In this document: positions 1-5,648 of the stretch, piece by piece | Layout: every line of letters begins with the position of its first letter | How positions within the stretch are numbered: the first letter of the stretch is position 1 | NCBI GenBank assembly: GCA_021845645.1 | Contig: JAJZVM010000090.1 | Span: forward strand, 1 to 15,626 | DNA from: Bacillota bacterium | Lineage (GTDB): Bacteria; Bacillota_E; JAJZYS01; JAJYTV01 | Length of the DNA stretch: 15,626 nt | Direction: 5' to 3' | The notes under the pieces: generated by a model | What the model was told of the DNA's origin: nothing | Databases searched by the model: none | Seen by the model: only the letters and a program-made list of their open reading frames with translations | Made by a program: the position numbers and the translations under genes

Positions 1-2
1 CC

Positions 3-110
3 AACCTCATGGCTGCAACGAGGGCGACGGAAGCCCTGTGGCCACCGCAACCGGGCAAGATAAGCCCTGCCCGCCTCTTTGGCAGCAAACCTCGCTTCGA
101 ACTCGAGTAG
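3..110 (+). CDS. possible 3' end of an unidentified gene (5' truncated by the window edge)
   Basis: The frame is open from the window edge for 35 codons and ends in TAG at 108-110. It reads as a plausible basic C-terminus with a segment LWPPQPGKISPARLFG. I do not recognise the family. A transposase or integrase tail is conceivable, but no inverted repeat or catalytic motif is visible to support it. It may be no gene at all. Confidence 0.22.
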   Translation, partial: NLMAATRATEALWPPQPGKISPARLFGSKPRFELE

Positions 111-219
111 GTTGCGCGGGTAGTCCTACACGGCCCAACGCGATATGCAGCAGGTAATGGGTCAAGGGGATACCCAGATCGGGCGATTCCACCCGAGGTC
201 ACGCATCCCTGCCGCGGCG

Positions 220-248
220 TTGCGTCGAGACTGCGGGCGGGGTAGCAT
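220..248 (+). promoter_or_regulatory. candidate sigma-A promoter for the DUF302-csoR pair
   Basis: TTGCGT at 220-225 and TAGCAT at 243-248 are separated by 17 bases, about 40 bases upstream of the DUF302 start. The -35 matches the consensus at three of six positions and the -10 at four of six, so the call is weak. No clear CsoR-type inverted repeat was found around it. Confidence 0.3.
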
Positions 249-290
249 ACAGGGTAGAGTATTGACCGCGAGAACTGAGGAGGATGCGGG

Positions 291-692
291 TTGTCGTTTG
301 CGTACCGGGTGCAAACCCATAAGAGCGTCGATGACGCATTGACCGCGGTGCACGAGGCACTGCTCGAGCATCGCTTCAGCGCACTTTGGCAAAGCGACAT
401 GGGAGCCACGCTTGAGGCCAAGGGGTTCCCGGGTTATGGCGCGATGCACGTGCTCGAGGTGTGCAATGCCGCCCGCGCGGACGAACTCTTGCGCATCAAC
501 AGCGATGGCGCCTATTTCCTGCCGTGCCGCATTCTCGTGCGGGCAAGCGGCAGCGGCAGCGAGATCGGTATGTTGCGTCCAGAGCGGCTGATCAGCCTGG
601 CAGACGAGGGACAGGGGCAGGAGCGCATGAAGCAGCTGGCCAGCGAGGTGGAGGGGGAGATACGTGCCATCATCGACGACGCCGCCCGCTGA
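291..692 (+). CDS. DUF302 domain protein
   Basis: 133 residues, a single DUF302 domain over nearly the whole chain. The start is TTG at 291, chosen because GAGGAGG at 277-283 lies seven bases upstream; the ATG at 284 is out of frame. Family features are an N-terminal helix-forming stretch (about residues 12-28), the VCNA segment with Cys58 and the LPCRILV segment with Cys79. Both Cys positions are usual in the family. The molecular function of DUF302 is not settled. These proteins often sit beside metal or sulfur stress genes, and here the next gene is a CsoR-family repressor whose GTG start lies inside this gene (29-base overlap), implying one transcript. A link to metal or reactive-sulfur stress is inferred from that neighbour only. 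No signal peptide or membrane segment is seen, so it is probably cytoplasmic. Confidence 0.85.
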   Translation: MSFAYRVQTHKSVDDALTAVHEALLEHRFSALWQSDMGATLEAKGFPGYGAMHVLEVCNAARADELLRINSDGAYFLPCRILVRASGSGSEIGMLRPERLISLADEGQGQERMKQLASEVEGEIRAIIDDAAR

Positions 693-957
693 CGGGCCGC
701 ACCTGGACCCGGAGCAGCGCCAGGCGCTCATCGCGCGCATGCGCCGCATCGAGGGACAGGCGCGTGCGGTGGAGCGGATGATCACGGAGGACGACACCTG
801 CGAGCGGGTCCTCCACCAGATCGCGGCGATGCGGGGTGCACTCAGCCGCGTCGGCGCCGAACTCGTCGCCTGCCAGGTCGCGCAGGAGATCACGGGCCTG
901 CCCAAGGCGGACGCGCGCCGAACTCTTTCCTACTGGATGACCAGGATCGGTTTGTAG
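664..957 (+). CDS. CsoR/RcnR-family (DUF156) transcriptional repressor with atypical ligands
   Basis: 97 residues, all-helical CsoR/RcnR fold. The core runs from LDPEQRQALIARMRRIEGQ (14-32) to the end, with the family signature RMRRIEGQARAVERMI followed by CERVLHQIAAMRGALSRV. The start is GTG at 664 behind a purine-rich GGAGGGGGAGA at 650-660, inside the DUF302 gene, so translation is probably coupled. Copper sensors in this family use Cys, then His 25 residues later, then Cys 4 after that. Here Cys46 is kept, but those two positions are Gln71 and Glu75, and the only second Cys is Cys70. The CstR pair (Cys spaced by 29) is also not matched. It therefore need not be a Cu(I) sensor; thiol or sulfane-sulfur sensing, or another metal, is possible. 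It probably represses its own DUF302-csoR operon. Confidence 0.88.
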   Translation: MPSSTTPPADGPHLDPEQRQALIARMRRIEGQARAVERMITEDDTCERVLHQIAAMRGALSRVGAELVACQVAQEITGLPKADARRTLSYWMTRIGL

Positions 958-976
958 ACCCAAGACACAAGACAAG

Positions 977-1007
977 GGCCGGGGGCGCCAAGACGGCGCC
1001 CCCGGCC
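977..1007. terminator. perfect hairpin between convergent genes (bidirectional terminator)
   Basis: Arms of 13 bases at 977-989 and 995-1007 pair perfectly around the five-base loop AAGAC. The hairpin lies 20 bases after the csoR stop and 26 bases beyond the stop of the convergent FTR1 gene. No long T run follows on either side, so termination strength is uncertain, but the position fits both genes. Confidence 0.7.
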
Positions 1008-1032
1008 TCGTGGCAAATACCCGGACTTTGGG

Positions 1033-1869
1033 CTACGGTCCCCGCCGCAGCGCACTGTGGGGGGCGTGCGCGCTGCCTGTCCTTAGGTAGGCGTAGGTGG
1101 CCGCGCTCAGGAAGACGAGGTAGACGCTCACCTGCAGCAGCGTGGGTGACTGGGCGTAGCCGAGCAGGCTGTGCAGGATGTCGCCGAGGGCGCTGCCTTC
1201 GTTCAGCAGCGCGGCGCTGTGCCAGACGACGCGCGTCAGGACGTGCAGCCAGCCGATGGACTGAAACGACTCGATCGCGTCGGCCAGCAGTCCGGCGCCG
1301 AAGAGCAGCAGAAGCACCCCGAGAACATTGAAGAAGAGGCCGAGCGGTGCGCGGCGCCCCAGACTGTAGACCCACGCGCTGACAGCGAGACCTGCGAAAA
1401 GGCCAAGAACCGCGCCGAGATAAAGCGGCAACCCATGCTGGCCCAGCGCGATGGCCAGTGTGAAGAAGGCCGTCTCGAGGCCTTCGCGGCCCACGGTGAC
1501 CGCTGACAGAAGGATCAGCGCGCCCAGACTGCCGCGCGAAAGCGCCACCTCCACCTTGCGCTCCAGGTCGCCACGTATCTGCCTGGTCTGACCTTTCATC
1601 CAGAAACTCATGTACGTGAGCATGGCGGTTGCGACGAGGTACGTGCAGCCTTCGAGGATGGCCTGCACGCGGGAACCGTCGTAGTGATGGATCAGATGGT
1701 AACTGAAGAGCGCCACCGAGAGGTCCAGTATCAGGGCGGCCGCGACGCCGAGCCAGACGCTGAATGCGCGGTCGGTGCGCCCGATCCGGTGCAGGTACGC
1801 GAGGATGATGCCCACGACGAGGCTCGCCTCGAGCGTCTCGCGGAAAAAAATGATGAAGGTCGGTAGCAA
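1033..1869 (-). CDS. FTR1/EfeU-family iron permease
   Basis: 278 residues, polytopic, about seven membrane segments. Two copies of the family's iron-binding REXXE motif are visible: RETLE at residues 10-14 in the first helix and REGLE at 128-132 in a central helix. Family members take up ferric or ferrous iron across the cytoplasmic membrane. The start is TTG at 1867-1869; GGAGG (complement of 1877-1881) stands seven bases upstream. The usual partners EfeO (cupredoxin lipoprotein) and EfeB (DyP peroxidase) are not adjacent, so this is either a stand-alone permease or one whose partners lie elsewhere. A promoter with an adjoining inverted repeat lies directly upstream, which suggests metal-dependent control (inference). 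The C-terminal tail is basic. Length is normal for an EfeU-type protein without a fused periplasmic domain. Confidence 0.9.
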   Translation of the reverse strand: MLPTFIIFFRETLEASLVVGIILAYLHRIGRTDRAFSVWLGVAAALILDLSVALFSYHLIHHYDGSRVQAILEGCTYLVATAMLTYMSFWMKGQTRQIRGDLERKVEVALSRGSLGALILLSAVTVGREGLETAFFTLAIALGQHGLPLYLGAVLGLFAGLAVSAWVYSLGRRAPLGLFFNVLGVLLLLFGAGLLADAIESFQSIGWLHVLTRVVWHSAALLNEGSALGDILHSLLGYAQSPTLLQVSVYLVFLSAATYAYLRTGSAHAPHSALRRGP

Positions 1870-1883
1870 TGCCGTTCCTCCAG

Positions 1884-1906
1884 AAGATAAGTGCCGTAAT
1901 CATCTT
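1884..1906 (-). promoter_or_regulatory. inverted repeat, candidate operator of the iron permease
   Basis: AAGATAA (1884-1890) and TCATCTT (1900-1906) form seven-base arms with one mismatch around nine bases. The repeat abuts the -10 element on one side and the ribosome binding site on the other, so a bound repressor would cover the transcription start. By eye it matches the 19-base Fur consensus at 11 positions, which is suggestive but not decisive; a DtxR/MntR-type site is an alternative. Confidence 0.45.
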
Positions 1907-1935
1907 TTTGTACCGCGCGCGGCGCGCATCGTCAA
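1907..1935 (-). promoter_or_regulatory. sigma-A-type promoter of the FTR1 permease
   Basis: Read on the minus strand, TTGACG (1930-1935) and TACAAA (1907-1912) are separated by exactly 17 bases. Transcription would start about 30 bases upstream of the TTG start codon. This is one of the clearer promoters in the window. Confidence 0.6.
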
Positions 1936-2007
1936 GGGGACGGCAGGGGAGCAGCTGGCATTGACGAAACCTGACTACGACGTCAGGAGCGGCAAGGAGG
2001 GATCCGC

Positions 2008-3063
2008 GTGAAGGTCCGTGGGCTGAGGCGCAGCACTGCGCGACTGGAAACCTATGCGCGCGTAGCGGGGGATGAAGGCTCAGATCTTCTGGTGCTCGTG
2101 CACGGCAACGCGTCATCGTCCGTCTTTTTCGACGAGTTGATGGAGTCCCTCGCCGACAGGTACTTCGTGGTGGCGCCCGATCTGCGCGGCTATGGCGAAA
2201 GCCAGGCGCTGCCGATCGACGGCAGCCGGGGCATGCGGGACTTTTCGGACGACCTGCGTGCGCTGCTGGAGGCCCTCGGGTCGGGCCTGCGGCCGCACCT
2301 CCTCGGCTGGTCGATGGGCGCGGGCGTCGTCATGCAATACGCGATCGATCACCCGAGCGAAGTGCGCTCGCTCACCCTCGAAAGCCCCTTGCCGCCGTAC
2401 GGCTTCGGCGGCACCAAGGATGTCGACGGCACGCTGTGCTGGCCCGATCGGGCCGGCAGTGGCGGCGGCGCTGCGAATCCGGAATACGTGCGGCGGCTCG
2501 CTGAGCGGGATCGCACGGAGGACAGCCCGTTCTCGCCGCGCAACGTGATGAATTCCTTCTACTTCAAACCTCCGTTCCGTGTGTCGCGGCCACGGGAGGA
2601 AGAGCTCGTCTCAGCCGTTCTGGCCATGCGGGTCGGCGAGGGATTCTATCCCGGTGGCGCCCGGCCTTCCGAGAACTGGCCCGGCGTCGCCCCCGCCGCG
2701 GACGGCATCAACAACGCCATGGCACCAGGCTACTGCGATCTCTCGGGAATTGCCGCCATCTCGCCGCACCCGCCGATCCTCTGGCTGCGCGGGCGCGATG
2801 ACCAGATCGTCTCGGACGCGTCCCTGCTCGACTTTGGCACGCTCGGACAGCTTGGCGCGGTTCCGGGCTGGCCTGGCCCCGACGTCTTTCCGCCGCAGCC
2901 GATGGTGGGCCAGATGCGTCACGTGCTCGACCGCTACGCCCTGGCGGGCGGCCGCTACCGGGAGGTCGTCATCGATGGCAGCGGGCACTCGCCGCACCTG
3001 GAGCAGCCAGCGGCCTTCCTTGCGGCCCTGCTCGCTTTCCTCGCGCCGGACGAAGGCGCGTGA
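2008..3063 (+). CDS. alpha/beta-fold hydrolase
   Basis: 351 residues. The alpha/beta hydrolase core is complete: the VHGN oxyanion-hole segment (31-34), DLRGYGES (58-65), the nucleophile elbow GWSMG with Ser102, a candidate acid Asp264 or Asp265 in LRGRDDQIV, and His327 in GSGHSPHLEQP. The region of about 135-245 is a long, loop-rich lid, which makes the protein longer than a typical 270-300 residue member. A second insert around 275-300 is rich in Gly, Pro and Trp. The substrate cannot be named; esterase, lactonase or C-C hydrolase activity are all possible. The start is GTG at 2008 with AAGGAGG at 1994-2000, seven bases upstream. There is no signal peptide, so it is cytoplasmic. It diverges from the iron permease and ends at its own hairpin, so it is probably monocistronic. 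No convincing promoter was found; TTGACG at 1961 lacks a matching -10. Confidence 0.87.
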   Translation: MKVRGLRRSTARLETYARVAGDEGSDLLVLVHGNASSSVFFDELMESLADRYFVVAPDLRGYGESQALPIDGSRGMRDFSDDLRALLEALGSGLRPHLLGWSMGAGVVMQYAIDHPSEVRSLTLESPLPPYGFGGTKDVDGTLCWPDRAGSGGGAANPEYVRRLAERDRTEDSPFSPRNVMNSFYFKPPFRVSRPREEELVSAVLAMRVGEGFYPGGARPSENWPGVAPAADGINNAMAPGYCDLSGIAAISPHPPILWLRGRDDQIVSDASLLDFGTLGQLGAVPGWPGPDVFPPQPMVGQMRHVLDRYALAGGRYREVVIDGSGHSPHLEQPAAFLAALLAFLAPDEGA

Positions 3064-3070
3064 GCGAGAT

Positions 3071-3107
3071 GCCAAGGCACCCGGCCCAAGCGGCCGGGTG
3101 CCTTGGC
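3071..3107. terminator. perfect 16-bp hairpin between convergent genes (bidirectional terminator)
   Basis: Arms at 3071-3086 and 3092-3107 are perfectly complementary around the loop CAAGC. The hairpin lies between the hydrolase stop (3063) and the stop of the convergent anti-sigma gene (3119). A short AAATTT follows on the plus strand. It probably serves both transcripts. Confidence 0.75.
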
Positions 3108-3118
3108 GAGGTCGAAAT

Positions 3119-3694
3119 TTAGGGGGTCACCTGCTGCACGGCGACGGCGGAGATCACGCCGTGACCTGCGGGGATGCCGCGCACCGTGACCGCAGAACCG
3201 ACCGAATAGTCGCTCGCCTGGGTTCCGCTCGGCAGCAGAACGCGGACAACCTCGCCGCCGACGCGCAGGTCGAGAGACTGCCTCGTTCGGCCGATAACGA
3301 AACCGGACCAGGTCGAAAGCTGCGACCAGGTTGGTCCGTCGCCCTGGACGCGCACACCCAGAACGAATTGCATCACGCTGCTCTGGCCGGTCGTGCGCGG
3401 TGGCTGCAGATCGCGGCCGAAGGCCGGATAGGCGAGGCACGCGACCAGGACGGCCGCGGCGGCGGCGGGCGCCGCGAAGGGCCGGGAGGTGCGTGGTGGC
3501 AGTGCATGAACGCCAGCGGGCAGCGGCATGGCGAAATGGGATTTGAGGTCCAGCGCGAGGCGTTGCTCGCCTTCAAGCCGGCCAAGGCAGTATGTGCATG
3601 CGGACAGATGGCGGTCGATCAGCCGGGCTTCCTCGCGCCCCACTTCGCCGTCGACATAGCGTCCGATGTCCCTGCTTGAGATGTGTACTACCAC
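3119..3694 (-). CDS. membrane-anchored zinc-binding anti-sigma factor
   Basis: 191 residues. The N-terminal domain carries the zinc-binding anti-sigma motif HXXXCXXC as His29, Cys33 and Cys36, following a DRHL helix. One membrane segment lies at about 75-93 (AAAAAVLVACLAYPAFG), preceded by Arg. Residues 94-191 would be outside the cell and look like an all-beta domain rich in Val and Gly, perhaps a small OB-like fold (inference, not identified). The family holds its partner ECF sigma factor at the membrane until a signal releases it. The start is GTG at 3692-3694, overlapping the sigma factor stop by seven bases, so the pair is translationally coupled and likely made in balance. The signal sensed is unknown. 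Confidence 0.82.
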   Translation of the reverse strand: MVVHISSRDIGRYVDGEVGREEARLIDRHLSACTYCLGRLEGEQRLALDLKSHFAMPLPAGVHALPPRTSRPFAAPAAAAAVLVACLAYPAFGRDLQPPRTTGQSSVMQFVLGVRVQGDGPTWSQLSTWSGFVIGRTRQSLDLRVGGEVVRVLLPSGTQASDYSVGSAVTVRGIPAGHGVISAVAVQQVTP

Positions 3695-4242
3695 TGCCGG
3701 TGCCTGCCCTTCGGTTGGTCCATGGCTTTGCGGAGTCTTTCTTTTGCCCGGTAGAGCCAGGTTGCCACCGTTCCCTCGGTGGTGTGCAGCAAGGCCGCGA
3801 TCTCGTGGTACGAGAGGTCCTGCTCGTAGCGAAGAGCCAGGATCCTGCGATCGTGCAGGCTCAGCGTTCCGAGCGCCTGAGCGATCTCCAGCTGGCGCTC
3901 CGCGCGCAGCAGCTGCTCGTCGGGTTGATCACCGGGGTCCGGACGATCGTGCAGCGCGTCGTCGAACGGCAACTGCGGCAGCTTGTGCCGACGCCACCCG
4001 TCGCGCAGGTGGTTCACGGCAATCTGTCGGAGCCAGCCGAAGAACCGTTCGCCGTCCCGCAGGTTGCGGACCGCCTCGAACGCCTTGACCCAGGTAATCT
4101 GGGCTAGTTCCTCGGCGGCGTCAGGGTCGGCGGTGAGAGCGGCACAGAGCCGGCGCACCTTGACCTCATACCGTGCGACGAGTACGGCGAACGCGCGTGC
4201 GTCCTGCTCCTGGGCGCGGCGCACGAGCTCGCGGTCGTCCAA
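3688..4242 (-). CDS. ECF-family RNA polymerase sigma factor
   Basis: 184 residues from the start proposed here. Region 2 spans DRELVRRAQEQDARAF to DAAEELAQITWVKAFEAV and FFGWLRQIAVNHLRD. Region 4 is the C-terminal helix-turn-helix LSYHEIAALLHTTEGTVAT, then WLYRAKERLRKAM. No regions 1.1 or 3 are present, as is usual for ECF factors. The frame is open upstream to a TTG at 4323, but an ECF-type promoter at 4307-4332 lies inside that extension, so translation must begin further down. Candidates are GTG at 4299 (nearly leaderless), CTG at 4269 behind GGAGGG, and TTG at 4242 behind AGAGGA. I chose 4242 because it gives the typical ECF N-terminus MDDRELVRRA. The gene overlaps and precedes its anti-sigma gene and should activate its own transcription. 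Confidence 0.88.
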   Translation of the reverse strand: MDDRELVRRAQEQDARAFAVLVARYEVKVRRLCAALTADPDAAEELAQITWVKAFEAVRNLRDGERFFGWLRQIAVNHLRDGWRRHKLPQLPFDDALHDRPDPGDQPDEQLLRAERQLEIAQALGTLSLHDRRILALRYEQDLSYHEIAALLHTTEGTVATWLYRAKERLRKAMDQPKGRHRQW

Positions 4243-4306
4243 GCCGGCGAGGTCCTCTCTGACCGACAGCCGCCTGTCCCTCCAGTGAGCCCGCTGCACA
4301 TACTTA

Positions 4307-4332
4307 GACGAGAATTGCCTCAAGTTGTTTCA
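4307..4332 (-). promoter_or_regulatory. ECF-type autoregulatory promoter (TGAAAC-N16-CGTC)
   Basis: On the minus strand TGAAAC (4327-4332) is followed after exactly 16 bases by CGTC (4307-4310), then TA. This matches the consensus known for Bacillus ECF sigma factors of the W/M/X group. It stands directly before the ECF sigma gene, so autoregulation is the natural reading. Transcription would start near 4300. Confidence 0.7.
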
Positions 4333-4546
4333 CGGGCAATGCAATTTTGCGGTGATGACCGCAGGTGGGCGACATTCCATTCCTCCTTGCGCGGGACAAT
4401 CCCTGCCCAATCCAGTCCGCGTCCCGGTGGCGGAATTTGCCGCCCTGGGAGCATCCGCAGCCGCAGCAAACCGCGGGGCGGCGCCTTGCGCACCGGGTCC
4501 TCGGACCCAGGCCGCCAAGCCGCTGCCTCGGGCATTGTTCTGCGCG
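4333..4546. other. gene-free region between the sigma promoter and the SASP stop
   Basis: No coding frame with family resemblance is seen on either strand. The part near 4439-4516 is dense in GC self-complementarity; a likely terminator there is listed separately. The rest (4333-4438) shows nothing I can assign. Confidence 0.5.
4477..4516 (-). terminator. nested hairpin downstream of the SASP gene
   Basis: An outer stem pairs GGCGGC (4477-4482) with GCCGCC (4511-4516). Inside it GGGTCC (4495-4500) pairs with GGACCC (4503-4508); the tight loop would probably open a base pair or two. It lies about 30 bases beyond the SASP stop on the minus strand. There is no clear T run, so termination is inferred from position only. 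Confidence 0.4.
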
Positions 4547-4762
4547 TTATTCCTCTTCGTTCTCGTCTTCGGCAAATGCCTCTTCGCCGCGCTGCACGAG
4601 GCGCCGAACCATCTGGCCGCCCACTTTGCCCAACTGGCGTGCGGTCAGGTCGCCGTTGTCGCCATTCTCCTCGAGCGGCACGTCGACGTCGTCCGCCACG
4701 TCCATCTTCAGGTCGTCAAGCGCTTCCTCCGGCGTCTTCTTCTGGTCGCGCTCCGGCATCAT
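4547..4762 (-). CDS. small acid-soluble spore protein, alpha/beta type, unusually acidic
   Basis: 71 residues. The start is the ATG at 4760-4762 (a second ATG follows at once); GAGGAGG in the complement of 4769-4775 lies six bases upstream. The longer open frame to 4897 has no such site and no family resemblance. Residues 19-34 (LKMDVADDVDVPLEEN) match the first SASP helix, and 37-60 (GDLTARQLGKVGGQMVRRLVQRGE) match the highly conserved second segment with its VGGQMV core. Alpha/beta SASPs coat DNA in the dormant spore and protect it from UV and heat; the protease GPR degrades them at germination. The usual Glu of the GPR cleavage site is Asp here (MDVA). The C-terminal tail EDENEEE and the acidic N-terminal half are atypical. 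Expression in the forespore is expected, but no sigma-G promoter was recognised. Confidence 0.75.
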   Translation of the reverse strand: MMPERDQKKTPEEALDDLKMDVADDVDVPLEENGDNGDLTARQLGKVGGQMVRRLVQRGEEAFAEDENEEE

Positions 4763-4851
4763 GCGCCACCTCCTCGCGGGAAGTTTCCCCGCGGGCAGGC
4801 GATGCGATGAGACGGACATCTGGCACGTCCGCCAAGGTGTCAGGCCATCGC

Positions 4852-4880
4852 TCGCCAGGGCGGCGTCGACAGCGTATAAT
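4852..4880 (+). promoter_or_regulatory. promoter of the tRNA-Glu gene
   Basis: TCGCCA (4852-4857) and a perfect TATAAT (4875-4880) are spaced by 17 bases. The -10 ends nine bases before the first tRNA nucleotide, so the primary transcript would carry only a very short leader. Confidence 0.65.
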
Positions 4881-4889
4881 GCCGTTGTC

Positions 4890-4965
4890 GGCCCCATGGT
4901 CTAGAGGCCCAGGACACCACTCTTTCAAGGTGGGAACACGGGTTCGAATCCCGTTGGGGCCACCA
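4890..4965 (+). tRNA. tRNA-Glu (anticodon UUC)
   Basis: A 76-base cloverleaf is complete. The acceptor stem pairs GGCCCCA (4890-4896) with TGGGGCC (4955-4961). The anticodon stem is CCACT/GGTGG (4917-4921, 4929-4933) with loop CTTTCAA and anticodon TTC at 4924-4926. The T stem is ACGGG/CCCGT around TTCGAAT (4943-4949). The 3' CCA is encoded (4963-4965). It is transcribed alone from its own promoter and followed by its own terminator. Confidence 0.97.
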
Positions 4966-4972
4966 GACTTCC

Positions 4973-5010
4973 GGCGCGAAGCGGCATACCACGCTGCCCG
5001 CGCCCTTTTT
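4973..5010 (+). terminator. rho-independent terminator of tRNA-Glu
   Basis: GGCGCG (4973-4978) pairs with CGCGCC (4999-5004), with an inner AGCG/CGCT stem (4980-4983, 4992-4995). The stem is followed by C and a run of five T at 5006-5010, eight bases beyond the tRNA end. Confidence 0.7.
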
Positions 5011-5016
5011 CATATC

Positions 5017-5045
5017 TTGACAGGCAAATGGCGTCAGGGGATAGT
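5017..5045 (+). promoter_or_regulatory. sigma-A promoter of the marR-export operon
   Basis: A perfect TTGACA (5017-5022) is followed after 17 bases by GATAGT (5040-5045), which matches the -10 at four of six positions. The candidate MarR operator begins at the end of this -10. Confidence 0.6.
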
Positions 5046-5062
5046 TAAGCGTCTAAACTTAA
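5045..5062 (+). promoter_or_regulatory. inverted repeat, candidate MarR operator
   Basis: TTAAG (5045-5049) and CTTAA (5058-5062) form a perfect dyad with eight bases between. It overlaps the -10 and the transcription start just ahead of marR. MarR proteins typically bind AT-rich dyads in this position and repress themselves; the assignment is inferred from placement. Confidence 0.5.
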
Positions 5063-5082
5063 TCGAGAAGGGTGGTTTCACT

Positions 5083-5559
5083 GTGGCCGAGCCGGACGTG
5101 GACGAGCTGATCACGCTGCTGTTCCAGACCCTTGCGTCGTTGCGCCGCCAGCGGCGCAGGGATGCCGGAACAGGGCTCGGGCCAAGTCACCACATGCTGC
5201 TCTGGCGACTCAAGTCGCCTGAGCACCCGGATGCGGACTGGCCCCATGGGCCCTCGCGCGTATCGGACCTCGCCAGGGCGCTTCAGTTGACACCCGCCGC
5301 CATCACGCAGCTCGTGGCGGAACTTGAGGGCCGCGGCTACGTCCGGCGCGAACGGAACCAGAGGGATGGGCGGGTCGTCTTCGTCAGTCTGACCGAGGCA
5401 GGTGAGGAGATTCTCATGGCTGATCGCGTCCGCCGTCGCGCCGAGATCCGCCGGCTCGTCTCAGCCCTCGATCCGGAGGACCGTGGGGCGCTCGTGCGTA
5501 TCCTGCATCGGCTGCTCGAGGTCGGGCCCGAAGATGCCGAAGGCGGACGGTCGTCTTAG
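5083..5559 (+). CDS. MarR-family transcriptional regulator
   Basis: 158 residues. The start is GTG at 5083 with GAGAAGGGTGG at 5065-5075; the frame is open far upstream, but across the tRNA and its terminator, so the longer form is excluded. The winged helix-turn-helix spans about 58-104: SRVSDLARALQLTPAAITQLVAELEGRGYV, then the wing NQRDGRVVFVSLT. The DXR-type wing motif and flanking dimerisation helices (5-27 and 105-148) fit MarR. There is no Cys, so thiol oxidation sensing of the OhrR kind is ruled out and a small-molecule ligand is more likely. It is the first gene of an operon with an adaptor, ATPase and permease, and probably represses it until an export substrate is present. The gap to the adaptor start is 89 bases without an obvious promoter. 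Confidence 0.9.
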   Translation: MAEPDVDELITLLFQTLASLRRQRRRDAGTGLGPSHHMLLWRLKSPEHPDADWPHGPSRVSDLARALQLTPAAITQLVAELEGRGYVRRERNQRDGRVVFVSLTEAGEEILMADRVRRRAEIRRLVSALDPEDRGALVRILHRLLEVGPEDAEGGRSS

Positions 5560-5648
5560 GAAATCTTGGCCGCAAGCTTATCTCCGCAAAAGGAAAGGCG
5601 CCCAAAATCAAGGACGCCGTGCAATTGGCAGACAGAGGGGGAACCCGA

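Noticed and set aside
1961..1989. TTGACG as a promoter for the hydrolase
   Set aside because: No -10 element lies 15-19 bases downstream; the dyad CTGAC/GTCAG at 1971-1986 alone is too short to call.
890..2116. Minus-strand frame of 408 codons
   Set aside because: It overlaps the FTR1 gene in another frame of the same strand; its Arg/Pro/Ala-rich translation has no family resemblance and is a by-product of high GC.
2579..3679. Plus-strand frame of 366 codons
   Set aside because: It runs across the hydrolase end, the hairpin and the antisense of the anti-sigma gene; the product looks random and Arg/Ser-rich.
4285..5082. Upstream extension of the MarR frame
   Set aside because: It would read through tRNA-Glu and its terminator; the MarR protein has a good GTG start at 5083.
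5560..5648. Possible second promoter between marR and the adaptor gene
   Set aside because: TTGGCC near 5566 has no -10 at a suitable distance; the gap shows only the ribosome binding site.
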